A stretch of DNA of 18,333 bases from Nostocoides sp039812405 (GCA_039812405.1 JBDIAL010000049.1:1-18333); one strand, 5' to 3'; numbered from the stretch's first letter, positions 6,463 through 14,504 are shown. Translations and numbers: made by a program. Notes: a model not told the origin generated them from the letters alone.

Positions 6463-9297
6463 TCAGGCCTTCTTCGCCGCCGTGCTCTTGGTCGCCGTGC
6501 TCTTCGTGGCGGTGCTCTTCGTGGCCGAGCTCTTCGTGGTCGCCGTCTTCGCGGCGGTCCGCTTGGCGGTGGTCCGCTTCGCGGCCGTCGTGGTCGTCTT
6601 CCGCGTCGTGCGCTTGCGGGTGACCGGCCCCCGGGCCCGCTTCTCGGCGAGCAGCTCGTAGGCACGCTCGGCCGTCAGCGTCGCCGGGTCGTCGTCGCGG
6701 CGCAGCGTCGCGTTGGTCTCGCCGTCGGTGACGTAGGGACCGAAGCGCCCGTCCTTGACGACGACCGGCTTGCCCGACACCGGGTCGGCGTCGAAGGCGG
6801 CGAGCGGCGGCTTGGCCGCGGCCCGCCCGCGCTGCTTGGGCTGGGCGTAGATCGCGAGGGCCTGCTCGAGGGTGATCTCGAACAGCTGCTGCTCCGACTC
6901 CAGGCTGCGCGAGTCCGTGCCCTTCTTGAGGTAGGGCCCGTACCGGCCGTTCTGCGCGGTGATCTCGTCACCGGACTCGGGGTCGGCGCCGACGACGCGG
7001 GGCAGCGACAGGAGCCGCAGCGCGGTGTCGATGTCGATCGTCGCGAGGTCCATGTCCTTGAACAGGGACGCGGTGCGGGGCTTGGGCTTGACGGCCTTGG
7101 CCCGGCCCCGGGCCGGTGTCGGGGCCTCGGCCTCCGGGAGGACCTCGGTGACGTAGGGCCCGTAGCGGCCCGCCTTGGCGACGATCTCGTGGCCGGTCTG
7201 CGGGTCGGTGCCGAGGACCCGGCCGTCGTCGGCGGCGGCATCGAGCAGCTCGCGGGCCCGGGCCGGCGTCAGCTCGTCGGGGGCGATGTCGTCGGTGATG
7301 CTGGCCCGCCGGGTCGCCGTCGCGGCGCCCTCGGTCATCTCGCCCGTCGCGGCGTCGACGCCGACGGGGGTGACCTCCTCGACGTAGGGACCGTAGCGAC
7401 CGACCCGCACGACGATCCCGTCGCCGATGTCGATCGTGGAGATGCCGCGGGCGTCGATGTCGCCGAGGTCCTCCACGAGCGCCCGCAGCCCCTCAGCATA
7501 CGTCGCCTCGTCGCCGAAGTAGAACCGCTTGAGCCACTCGACCCGGCCCTCCTGGCCGTTCTCGATCCGGTCGAGGGCGTCCTCCATCGAGGCGGTGAAG
7601 TCGTAGTCGACGAGGGAGGAGAAGTGCTCCTCGAGGAGCCGGGTCACGGCGAAGGCGAGCCAGGTCGGGACGAGGGCGTTGCCGCGGCCGCGGACGTAGC
7701 CGCGGTCCTGGATCGTCGTGACCGTCGCGGCATAGGTGCTCGGTCGCCCGATCCCCCTCTCCTCCATGGCCTTCACGAGCGTCGCCTCGGTGTAGCGGGG
7801 CGGCGGGCTCGTCTCGTGGCCCTCGGCCTCGACCCGGAGGACCTCGAGCGGCAGGCCCGCGGCGACCCGGGGCAGCCGGCGCTCCTCCTCGGCAGCGACC
7901 TTGGACGCCTTGCGCCGCCGGGTGTCCTCCTCGTCCCGGCCCTCCTCGTAGGCGGCGAGGAAGCCGGGGAAGGTGACGACCGTGCCCGAGGCGGACAGCT
8001 CGACCTCACGACCGTCCTCGAGGGTGGCCCCGAGCCGGACGGTCGTCGTCAACGTCTCCGCGTTGGCCATCTGGGAGGCGACGGTGCGCTTCCAGATGAG
8101 GTCGTAGAGGGCCATCTCGGTGCCCCGCAGCTCACCTGACACCTGGGCCGGGGTGCGGAACCGGTCACCGGCGGGGCGGATCGCCTCGTGGGCCTCCTGG
8201 GCGTTCTTCGTGCTGCTGTCGTAGCGCCGCGGGGCGTCGGGGACGTATGCCGCGCCGTAGAGCTCGCGGGCCTGGGTCCGGGCCGCGGTGAGCGCCGCCT
8301 CGGACAGGATCGTCGAGTCGGTGCGCATGTAGGTGATGTATCCGCGCTCGTAGAGCCGCTGGGCGATCGACATCGCGTCGCGCGAGGAGAGCCGCAGCTT
8401 GCGGGACGCCTCCTGCTGGAGCGTCGAGGTCGTGAACGGCGCGGACGGCTTGCGCGAGCGCGGCTTCTCCTCGACGGTGCCGACCGTCACGGGGGCCTGG
8501 AGGAGCTGGGCGGCGATGGAGCGGGCGTCCGTCTCGTCGAGGTGGACGACCTTCGTCGCGGTGAGGGTCCCGTCGTCGGCGAAGTCACGGCCGGTCGCCA
8601 CCCGGTGGCCGTCGACGCCGGTGAGCCGGGCGGCGAAGTGGTTGGCCTCGGTGTCGGGGGTGACGTCCGCCTCGACGTCCCAGTAGGACGCGGTGCGGAA
8701 GGCCATCCGCTCCCGCTCGCGGTCGACGACCATCCGGGTCACGACGGACTGGACCCGGCCGGCGGACAGCCCGGCCCGGACCTTGCGCCACAGGACGGGC
8801 GACACCTCGTAGCCGTAGAGGCGGTCGAGGATCCGGCGGGTCTCCTGGGCGTCGACCCGGTTGGTGTTGAGGTCGCGGGTGTGGTCGGCGGCCCGCTGGA
8901 TGGCCTCGCGGGTGATCTCGTTGAACACCATCCGCTTGACCGGGATGCTCGGCTTGAGCGTCTCGAGCAGGTGCCAGGCGATGGCCTCGCCCTCGCGGTC
9001 GTCATCGGTTGCGAGATAGAGCTCGTCGGCCCCGCGCAGGAGCCGCTTCAGCTCGCCGACCTTCTTCTTCTTGTCGGCGTCGACGACGTAGTAGGGCTCG
9101 AAGTCGTTGTCGATGTCGACCCCGAACTTGGCATACGGCCCCTTCTTCATCTCCGGCGGCAGCTGGGACGGGGTCGGGATGTCCCGGATGTGTCCGACGG
9201 ACGCCTCGACGTCCCATCCCTCGCCGAGGTACGCGGCGATGTTCTTGATCTTCGTCGGGGACTCGACGATGACGAGCTTGCGCCCGGTGCTCCTCAC
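6463..9297 (-). CDS. topA: DNA topoisomerase I (type IA, omega protein)
   Basis: 944 residues; relaxes negatively supercoiled DNA by single-strand passage. The GTG at 9297 is chosen because the TOPRIM domain begins at once (KLVIVESPTK, E12); a frame extension to 9396 adds only non-homologous residues. Seen: the metal-binding DDDREGE motif (98-104), the catalytic tyrosine in YITYMRTDST (Y323), and the central GRPSTYA segment. Instead of zinc fingers, the C-terminal part has four GRYGPY/GRFGPY units, as in the topoisomerase C-terminal repeat of actinobacteria. The protein ends in a basic tail (about 887-944) built from Lys, Ala, Thr and Ser, corresponding to the lysine-rich tails of Streptomyces and mycobacterial TopA that aid DNA binding and processivity. 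It is transcribed away from the dioxygenase gene and followed after 1 bp by the CoA synthetase. Confidence 0.97.
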   Translation of the reverse strand: MRSTGRKLVIVESPTKIKNIAAYLGEGWDVEASVGHIRDIPTPSQLPPEMKKGPYAKFGVDIDNDFEPYYVVDADKKKKVGELKRLLRGADELYLATDDDREGEAIAWHLLETLKPSIPVKRMVFNEITREAIQRAADHTRDLNTNRVDAQETRRILDRLYGYEVSPVLWRKVRAGLSAGRVQSVVTRMVVDRERERMAFRTASYWDVEADVTPDTEANHFAARLTGVDGHRVATGRDFADDGTLTATKVVHLDETDARSIAAQLLQAPVTVGTVEEKPRSRKPSAPFTTSTLQQEASRKLRLSSRDAMSIAQRLYERGYITYMRTDSTILSEAALTAARTQARELYGAAYVPDAPRRYDSSTKNAQEAHEAIRPAGDRFRTPAQVSGELRGTEMALYDLIWKRTVASQMANAETLTTTVRLGATLEDGREVELSASGTVVTFPGFLAAYEEGRDEEDTRRRKASKVAAEEERRLPRVAAGLPLEVLRVEAEGHETSPPPRYTEATLVKAMEERGIGRPSTYAATVTTIQDRGYVRGRGNALVPTWLAFAVTRLLEEHFSSLVDYDFTASMEDALDRIENGQEGRVEWLKRFYFGDEATYAEGLRALVEDLGDIDARGISTIDIGDGIVVRVGRYGPYVEEVTPVGVDAATGEMTEGAATATRRASITDDIAPDELTPARARELLDAAADDGRVLGTDPQTGHEIVAKAGRYGPYVTEVLPEAEAPTPARGRAKAVKPKPRTASLFKDMDLATIDIDTALRLLSLPRVVGADPESGDEITAQNGRYGPYLKKGTDSRSLESEQQLFEITLEQALAIYAQPKQRGRAAAKPPLAAFDADPVSGKPVVVKDGRFGPYVTDGETNATLRRDDDPATLTAERAYELLAEKRARGPVTRKRTTRKTTTTAAKRTTAKRTAAKTATTKSSATKSTATKSTATKSTAAKKA
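6479..6538 (-). repeat. 15-bp tandem repeat coding the TopA basic tail
   Basis: Four 15-bp units (6479-6493, 6494-6508, 6509-6523, 6524-6538) resembling GCCGTGCTCTTCGTG on the plus strand, differing by one to a few bases. On the minus strand they encode repeats of five residues (KSTAT type). Degenerate copies continue toward about 6600. In-frame units like these can gain or lose copies without breaking the gene. Confidence 0.8.
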
Positions 9298-9475
9298 GGC
9301 AAACCTGCTTCCTGTCCGACCACGTGCAGCGGATTCGTCGCTGCCTCGACGTGGTGTCGGGCGCAACGGTAACCCCTGCGGTCGGCATTCCCGCACAGAC
9401 CTCCCCTTTCCGACGTGGTGATCGTCACGTCGGACGCCGCGAGATGCTTTCTTTCAACTTTCAACTATAGTCGGT
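9298..9475. promoter_or_regulatory. Divergent intergenic region, topA / dioxygenase
   Basis: This 178-bp gap must hold both promoters. Next to the dioxygenase start is an AT-rich island: a 7-bp tandem repeat CTTTCAA (9451-9464), then TATAGT (9466-9471), a good -10 hexamer. A second possible -10, TATGCT at 9475-9480, would start RNA near the GTG at 9488. An inverted repeat TCCGACGTG / CACGTCGGA (9409-9417 and 9426-9434, 8-bp spacer) could be an operator. For topA only a weak TACCGT -10 (9371-9366, minus) is seen, without a clear -35. Confidence 0.5.
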
Positions 9476-10294
9476 ATGCTGGGTCCCGTGACGACCACCC
9501 TGCCCACCGGCGAGCGGATGCCGGTCCTCTACCTGAGCCACGGCGCACCGCCCCTCGCCGACGACGCGCGCTGGACCGCGGAGCTCGCCGCGTGGTCGGG
9601 CGACCTGCCCCGCCCGCGCGACATCCTCATCGTCTCGGCCCACTGGGAGGAGGCGCCGGTCGCGCTCTCCGCCACGAACGGCCAGACGCCCCTCGTCTAC
9701 GACTTCTGGGGTTTCCCCGAGCGCTACTACGACGTGACGTATGCCGCGCCCGGGGCTCCGGGGCTGGCCGCGCACGTCGAGCGGCTGCTCGCCGACGACG
9801 GCACCCACGTGGCCCGGGAGGAGGGCCGCGGACTCGACCACGGGGCATACGTCCCCCTCGTGGAGATGTTCCCCGAGGCCGACGTCCCCGTCGTCCAGCT
9901 GTCGATGCCGACCCTCGACCCACAGCGGCTCTTCGACCTCGGCCGCCGGCTCGCGCCGCTGCGCGAGGAGGGGACGCTCATCGTCGGCTCGGGCTTCACG
10001 ACCCACAACCTCTCGTGGTTCCGGCCCGGTGACGGCGCCGACGTCGCACCGCCCGCCGCCTCGAGCGAGTTCGACCACTGGGCCGCCGAGACGCTGGCCG
10101 CCCAGGACGTCGACGCCGTGCTCGACTTCGTCGCCAAGGCGCCCGCGGCCCACGAGGCGCACCCGCGGACCGAGCACTGGGCCCCGCTGTTCGTCAGCCT
10201 CGGGGCGGCCGCCGCCTCCGGGACGCTGGCCAGCGAGAGCGTCGTCGACGGCTTCTGGTACGGCCTGTCCAAGCGCTCCTGGCAGTTCGACTGA
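9476..10294 (+). CDS. DODA/LigB-type extradiol dioxygenase family protein
   Basis: 272 residues from ATG 9476. Family class III extradiol dioxygenases open aromatic diol rings with a bound metal; the bacterial YgiD/DODA branch acts on DOPA-like catechols at least in vitro. The metal-ligand histidines are recognisable: H22 in LYLSHGAPP, H56 in VSAHWE and H177 in GFTTHNLSW; H122 in LDHGAYVPL and the EHW near the C terminus are further conserved histidines. No signal peptide, so cytoplasmic. The start is uncertain: GTG 9488 and ATG 9518 are in frame, and no ribosome site precedes any of them. Since a -10 hexamer lies immediately upstream, a leaderless mRNA is likely. It is monocistronic, divergent from topA and convergent with the symporter pair, with a strong hairpin behind it. 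Native substrate unknown. Confidence 0.9.
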   Translation: MLGPVTTTLPTGERMPVLYLSHGAPPLADDARWTAELAAWSGDLPRPRDILIVSAHWEEAPVALSATNGQTPLVYDFWGFPERYYDVTYAAPGAPGLAAHVERLLADDGTHVAREEGRGLDHGAYVPLVEMFPEADVPVVQLSMPTLDPQRLFDLGRRLAPLREEGTLIVGSGFTTHNLSWFRPGDGADVAPPAASSEFDHWAAETLAAQDVDAVLDFVAKAPAAHEAHPRTEHWAPLFVSLGAAAASGTLASESVVDGFWYGLSKRSWQFD

Positions 10295-10301
10295 CCACGT
10301 G

Positions 10302-10340
10302 GAGGTATCCGAGGGCCCGGCGGTGGCCCTCGGATACCTC
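10302..10340. terminator. Perfect 16-bp hairpin between convergent genes
   Basis: GAGGTATCCGAGGGCC (10302-10317) and GGCCCTCGGATACCTC (10325-10340) pair without mismatch around a 7-nt loop. It starts 7 bp after the dioxygenase stop and ends 17 bp before the stop of the facing small membrane protein gene, so it can serve as terminator in both directions. No T-tract is present on either side. Confidence 0.8.
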
Positions 10341-10357
10341 GAACGGCTGGGGCTCGG

Positions 10358-10636
10358 CTAGTGCCCCTTCGGCCCGGAGCCGACCTCGGGGGTGTCCTCG
10401 TGGGCCGGCACGACCGTCGGCTGGAGACGCGCCCAGGTGAGGAAGATCGCCGAGACGATGACGAGGGCGAGCCCCGCCCACAGGTTGGCGTTGACGCCGC
10501 CCGTCTTGGCCTCCTCCTTGTCGCCGAAGAGTCCCATGAGCAGGAGGATGATGCCGAAGATGCCGAGCAGCCCGCCGATGAAGTTGCGGATGTCGAACGC
10601 TCCGGCGGTGTGCTGCCCCTTGTCGGTGTTGGCCAC
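10358..10636 (-). CDS. Small two-helix membrane protein linked to the symporter
   Basis: 92 residues from a GTG with a strong ribosome site (GAGGAG) upstream. Two membrane helices are clear: residues about 19-38 (FIGGLLGIFGIILLLMGLFG) and 52-71 (LWAGLALVIVSAIFLTWARL), joined by a charged loop (DKEEAKTGG); the tail is hydrophilic. I do not recognise a named family or function. The gene starts 9 bp after the symporter stop and must share its mRNA, so an accessory or stabilising role for the symporter is possible, but that is inference from position only. Confidence 0.82.
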   Translation of the reverse strand: MANTDKGQHTAGAFDIRNFIGGLLGIFGIILLLMGLFGDKEEAKTGGVNANLWAGLALVIVSAIFLTWARLQPTVVPAHEDTPEVGSGPKGH

Positions 10637-10645
10637 GATGACTCC

Positions 10646-12406
10646 TCAGAAGGCGATGTTGAGGCAGATGACGAGGACGAGCGCGATGAGCGCGAGCGGT
10701 CCGGGCCGCTGGTACCACGCCATCGTCGCCTCCTCCGGGTCGCGCAGCTCCGAGCGGGGTGTCTCGGAGTAGACGAGGTGCCGCAGCTCGGATGCCGGCT
10801 TGGGCACGGTGAACATCGAGACGATGACGCTCGCGACGATGTCGACGACGAAGGCCGTGCTCGCCGCGACGAACGAGGCGCCCTGGCCGTGCAGCGACAG
10901 CACGCCCCGGCTCATCGACCCGAAGGCGTCGACGGACAGGAAGGCGACGATGACCGCGGAGATCGTGCCGAGGCTGAGGCCCACCCAGCCGGCGGTGGGG
11001 GTCATCCGCTTCCAGAACATGCCGAGGATGAACGTCGCGAAGAGCGGGGCGTTGAAGAAGCCGAACAGCGTCTGGAGGTAGTCCATGACGTTGCCGAAGT
11101 GGCTCGCGATGGACGCGGTGAAGATCGCGATGACCGTCGCGCCGACCGTGGCGAGCCGGCCGATCCGCAGGTAGTAGTCGTCCGGGTGGTCGCGGCGGAT
11201 GTAGCGCTGCCACAGGTCGTAGCTGAACACGGTGTTGAAGGCGGAGATGTTCGCCGCCATGCCGGCCATGAACGCCGCGAGCAGACCGGTGATCGCCAGG
11301 CCCAGCAGGCCGTTGGGCAGCAGGTCGCGCATGAGGTAGAGCATCGAGTCGTTGAACGTCACGCCCTTGCCCGACGAGCCGCCGGGCACCGACTGGCCGT
11401 CCTTGACCTTGGCGATCTCGGTGACGAGGACGGCGGCGATCATGCCGGGGACGATGGTGAGGAACGGCACGAACATCTTGGGGAAGGCCCCGATGATCGG
11501 CGTCTTGCGCGCTGCCGTCAGCGAGTTGGACGCCATGGCGCGCTGCACCTCGACGAAGTTGGTCGTCCAGTAGCCGAAGGAGAGGACGAAGCCGAGGCCG
11601 AACACGATGCCGATGACCGACCAGAACGGCGAGCTGAAGTCGGTGAGCGCCTGGCCCGGCCACGAGTTGAGCTGCCAGTCTCCCTTGGGCACACCGGCGC
11701 TCGCCGGGGCGGCCGCCGCGGCCGCGCGGATCTTGGCCTCCATGCCGCCCCAGCCGCCGAGGCGGTGCAGGCCGAGGAGGGTGAGCGGCAGGAGCGAGGC
11801 GACGATGACGAAGAACTGCAGGACCTCGTTGTAGATCGCCGCCGAGAGACCGCCGAGCGTGATGTAGGACAGGACGATGACGGCCGCGACGATGAGGGCG
11901 AGCCAGAGCGGCCAGCCGAGCAGCGCGTGGACGATCGAGCCGAGCAGGAAGAGGTTGACGCCCGCGATGAGCAGCTGGGCGATGGCGAAGGAGATCGCGT
12001 TGACGAGGTGTGCCCCCGTCCCGAACCGCCGGAACATGAACTCCGGCACCGAGCGGACCTTCGAGCCGTAGTAGAACGGCATCATGACGATGCCGAGGAA
12101 GAGCATCGCCGGGATGGCGCCGACCCAGAAGTAGTGGACCGTGGGGATGCCGATCTGCGCGCCGTTGGCGGACATTCCCATGATCTCGACGGCCCCGAGG
12201 TTCGCCGAGATGAAGGCCAGACCCGTCACCCACGCCGGCAGCGACCGCCCCGAGAGGAAGAAGTCGAGCGAGTCCGACACCGCCCGCCGGGCCATGAACC
12301 CGATGCCGAGGACGAACACGAAGTAGATGATGAGGATGAGATAGTCGACCGGCTTGGCATCGATGATCGTGGCGCTGGGCACCATCCCTAGAGCGGTCAT
12401 GGGCAT
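10646..12406 (-). CDS. Sodium:solute symporter family protein (SLC5-like)
   Basis: 586 residues from ATG 12406, which has a strong GGAGGGAG ribosome site 7 nt upstream; a frame extension to 12445 lacks one. About 13-14 hydrophobic helices run the length of the protein, starting at VDYLILIIYFVFVLGIGFMA, as in the SSS family (TC 2.A.21), which couples uptake of a small solute to Na+ entry. Features resembling the SGLT-like sugar/inositol branch are SGRSLPAWVTGLAFISANLGA in the first helices, GYWTTNFVEVQRAMAS in the middle, and MAANISAFNTVFSYDLWQRY further on. A loop of about 50 residues rich in Ala and Gly (AAAAAAPASAGVPKGDW) precedes the GYWTTN helix. Substrate is not predictable with confidence. 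Likely co-transcribed with the small membrane protein behind it. Confidence 0.92.
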   Translation of the reverse strand: MPMTALGMVPSATIIDAKPVDYLILIIYFVFVLGIGFMARRAVSDSLDFFLSGRSLPAWVTGLAFISANLGAVEIMGMSANGAQIGIPTVHYFWVGAIPAMLFLGIVMMPFYYGSKVRSVPEFMFRRFGTGAHLVNAISFAIAQLLIAGVNLFLLGSIVHALLGWPLWLALIVAAVIVLSYITLGGLSAAIYNEVLQFFVIVASLLPLTLLGLHRLGGWGGMEAKIRAAAAAAPASAGVPKGDWQLNSWPGQALTDFSSPFWSVIGIVFGLGFVLSFGYWTTNFVEVQRAMASNSLTAARKTPIIGAFPKMFVPFLTIVPGMIAAVLVTEIAKVKDGQSVPGGSSGKGVTFNDSMLYLMRDLLPNGLLGLAITGLLAAFMAGMAANISAFNTVFSYDLWQRYIRRDHPDDYYLRIGRLATVGATVIAIFTASIASHFGNVMDYLQTLFGFFNAPLFATFILGMFWKRMTPTAGWVGLSLGTISAVIVAFLSVDAFGSMSRGVLSLHGQGASFVAASTAFVVDIVASVIVSMFTVPKPASELRHLVYSETPRSELRDPEEATMAWYQRPGPLALIALVLVICLNIAF

Positions 12407-12494
12407 CGTCGCACTCCCTCCGGGACTGACCCTCGCACGTCCCACGCGTCACAGTAGCCTCAAACGTGTCACTGTGCGAGAGCCGCGCGATCGG
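12407..12494 (-). promoter_or_regulatory. Symporter upstream region with spaced direct repeats
   Basis: The 88-bp gap between the ABC gene stop (12495) and the symporter start holds two near-identical 9-mers, ACGCGTCAC (12444-12452) and ACGTGTCAC (12464-12472), exactly 20 bp apart. It also has short inverted repeats CTCGCAC/GTGCGAG (12432-12438, 12474-12480) and CACAGT/ACTGTG (12450-12455, 12471-12476). A possible minus-strand -10, TACTGT (12456-12451), overlaps the first 9-mer; the -35 is poor. It may combine an end-of-operon hairpin with an operator. Confidence 0.4.
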
Positions 12495-14504
12495 TTATCC
12501 GATAGTGACCTCCGCATGCTCGTCCTCCGCCGCGCCACGGAACTGCGCGGCATACAGCCGGGCGAAGGCGCCCCCCGCGGCGAGCAGCTCGGCGTGGGTA
12601 CCCTGCTCGACGATCTGCCCGTCCTCCATGACGAGGATGAGGTCGGCGTCGCGGATCGTCGAGAGGCGGTGGGCGATGACGAAGCTCGTGCGGTCGCTCC
12701 GCAGGTTGGCCATGGCCTGCTGGACGAGCAGCTCGGTGCGCGTGTCGACCGAGCTCGTCGCCTCGTCGAGGATGAGCAGCGCCGGGTCGGAGACGAAGGC
12801 CCGGGCGATGGTGAGCAGCTGCTTCTCCCCCGCGCTGATGTTGCTCGCCTCGGAGTCGAGGACGGTGTCGTAGCCGTCGGGGAGGGAGTGGACGAAGCGG
12901 TCGACGTAGGTCGCCCGGGCGGCCGCGAGGACCTCCTCGTCGGTCACGCCCGGCTTCCCGTATGCGATGTTCTCGCGGATCGTCCCCGCGAACAGCCAGG
13001 TGTCCTGCAGCACCATGCCGATCTCGTCCCGCAGGTCGTGCCGGGTCAGGTCGGTGATGTCGACGCCGTCGAGGGTGATCCGCCCGCCGTTCAGCTCGTA
13101 GAAGCGCATGATGAGGTTGACCAGCGTCGTCTTGCCGGCTCCGGTCGGCCCGACGATGGCGACGGTCTGGCCGGGCTCGACGCACAGGTCGAGGTGCTCG
13201 ATGAGGGGCTTGTCCGGGGTGTAGGAGAAGCTGACGTCCTCGAAGGCGACCCGGCCGTGCGGGTCCTCGATGGTCACCGCGTCCGCGGGGTCGGGCACCT
13301 GCTCGGTCGCGTCGAGGACCTCGAAGACCCGCTCGGCCGAGGCGACGCCCGACTGCATGAGGTTGGCCATCGAGGCGACCTGGGTGAGGGGCTGGGTGAA
13401 CTGGCGCGAGTACTGGATGAACGCCTGGACGTCGCCGAGGGACATCGTGCCGTTCGCGACCCGCAGCCCGCCGACGACGGCGATGACGACGTAGTTGAGG
13501 TTCCCGACGAACATCATCGCCGGCATGATGATGCCGCTGATGAACTGCGCGCCGAAGCTCGCGGCATACATGTCGCCGTTCTTCTCGTCGAACTGGTCGG
13601 TGACCTCGTGCTGGCGCCCGAAGACCTTGACGAGGCCGTGCCCGGTGAAGGCCTCCTCGACGATGCTGTTGACCTCGCCGGTGCTCTTCCACTGCTGGAC
13701 GAAGTGCTTCTGGGAGCGCTTGCCGATGGCGGTCGTGAGGAGGATCGACACCGGGATGGTGACGAGCGCGATGACGGCGAGCAGCGGGGAGACGACGAAC
13801 ATCATCGTGAGCATCGCAAGGAGCGTGAGGAGCGAGGTGAGCAGCTGGGACAGCGTCTGCTGCAGGCTCTGGGCGACGTTGTCGATGTCGTTGGTCACGC
13901 GGGAGAGCAGCTCGCCCCGCGGCTGGTTGTCGAAGTAGGGCAGGGGCAGCGCGTTGAGCTTGTCCTCGACGTCGCGGCGCAGCGCGAAGACGGTGCGGTT
14001 GACCGCGCCCGTCAGGAGGTAGCCCTGGAGCCAGGCGAGGAGGGAGGAGACGACGTAGAGGCCGAGCACGAAGAGCAGGACGTGGCCGACGGCCGTGAAG
14101 TCGATGCCGTGGCCGGGGACGACGTGGTCCATGGCGGCGAGCATGTCGGCGATGCGGTCCTGGCCCTGCGCGCGCAGGGCCGCGACCGCCTCCTGCTGGG
14201 TGACGCCGGCCGGGATCTGCTTGCTGAAGACCCCCGCGAAGATGAGGTTCGTCGCATGGCCGAGGATCTTGGGCCCGACCGCGCTGAGGACGACCGACGC
14301 GACGGCCAGGAGGAGGACGGCATACAGCGTGAGCCGCTCCGGTCGCATGCGGCGCAGCAGCCGCCGGGCCGACGGCCCGAAGCTCTGGGACTTCTCGCCG
14401 GGGGCGCCGAGGGCGAGGTGCGGGGGCCCGCCGCGACGGCGCATCTGGCCCGGACCGCGCCGTGCGGCTGCGGCCTTCTCCTCCTCCGAGGGCATCTCGC
14501 TCAT
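12495..14504 (-). CDS. ABC exporter half-transporter B (permease-ATPase, active ATP site)
   Basis: 669 residues; ATG 14504 overlaps the stop of half-transporter A (ATGA) and has a GAGGAGG ribosome site. After a charged leader (about 1-45, with PSEEEKAAAARRG and RRRGG) come six membrane helices of the type I/IV exporter fold, with an extra loop of about 50 residues after the first helix (QGQDRIADML region). The ATPase domain has Walker A GPTGAGKTT (452-460), Q-loop LQDTWLF, Walker B LLILDEATSSVD with catalytic E581, and H-loop H612. Its signature motif is altered: ISAGEKQ (556-562) rather than LSGGQ. This pattern is known from heterodimeric multidrug exporters (LmrCD, BmrCD, TM287/288 type), in which this subunit supplies the catalytic glutamate. 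It should sit in the cytoplasmic membrane and pump out drug-like or lipid compounds; cargo unknown. Confidence 0.94.
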   Translation of the reverse strand: MSEMPSEEEKAAAARRGPGQMRRRGGPPHLALGAPGEKSQSFGPSARRLLRRMRPERLTLYAVLLLAVASVVLSAVGPKILGHATNLIFAGVFSKQIPAGVTQQEAVAALRAQGQDRIADMLAAMDHVVPGHGIDFTAVGHVLLFVLGLYVVSSLLAWLQGYLLTGAVNRTVFALRRDVEDKLNALPLPYFDNQPRGELLSRVTNDIDNVAQSLQQTLSQLLTSLLTLLAMLTMMFVVSPLLAVIALVTIPVSILLTTAIGKRSQKHFVQQWKSTGEVNSIVEEAFTGHGLVKVFGRQHEVTDQFDEKNGDMYAASFGAQFISGIIMPAMMFVGNLNYVVIAVVGGLRVANGTMSLGDVQAFIQYSRQFTQPLTQVASMANLMQSGVASAERVFEVLDATEQVPDPADAVTIEDPHGRVAFEDVSFSYTPDKPLIEHLDLCVEPGQTVAIVGPTGAGKTTLVNLIMRFYELNGGRITLDGVDITDLTRHDLRDEIGMVLQDTWLFAGTIRENIAYGKPGVTDEEVLAAARATYVDRFVHSLPDGYDTVLDSEASNISAGEKQLLTIARAFVSDPALLILDEATSSVDTRTELLVQQAMANLRSDRTSFVIAHRLSTIRDADLILVMEDGQIVEQGTHAELLAAGGAFARLYAAQFRGAAEDEHAEVTIG

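Noticed and set aside
6479..6538. 15-bp repeats as a CRISPR or mobile element
   Set aside because: Units are contiguous, in frame and encode a known type of TopA tail; there are no spacers or element ends.
9298..9396. N-terminal extension of TopA to 9396
   Set aside because: The added residues are Arg-rich and without similarity to TopA; type IA enzymes start just before the TOPRIM strand found at 9297.
10361..12391. Plus-strand frame of over 600 codons opposite the symporter
   Set aside because: Composition is almost only Asp, Glu, Arg, Gly, Val and His, the mirror of membrane-protein codons; no motif is present.
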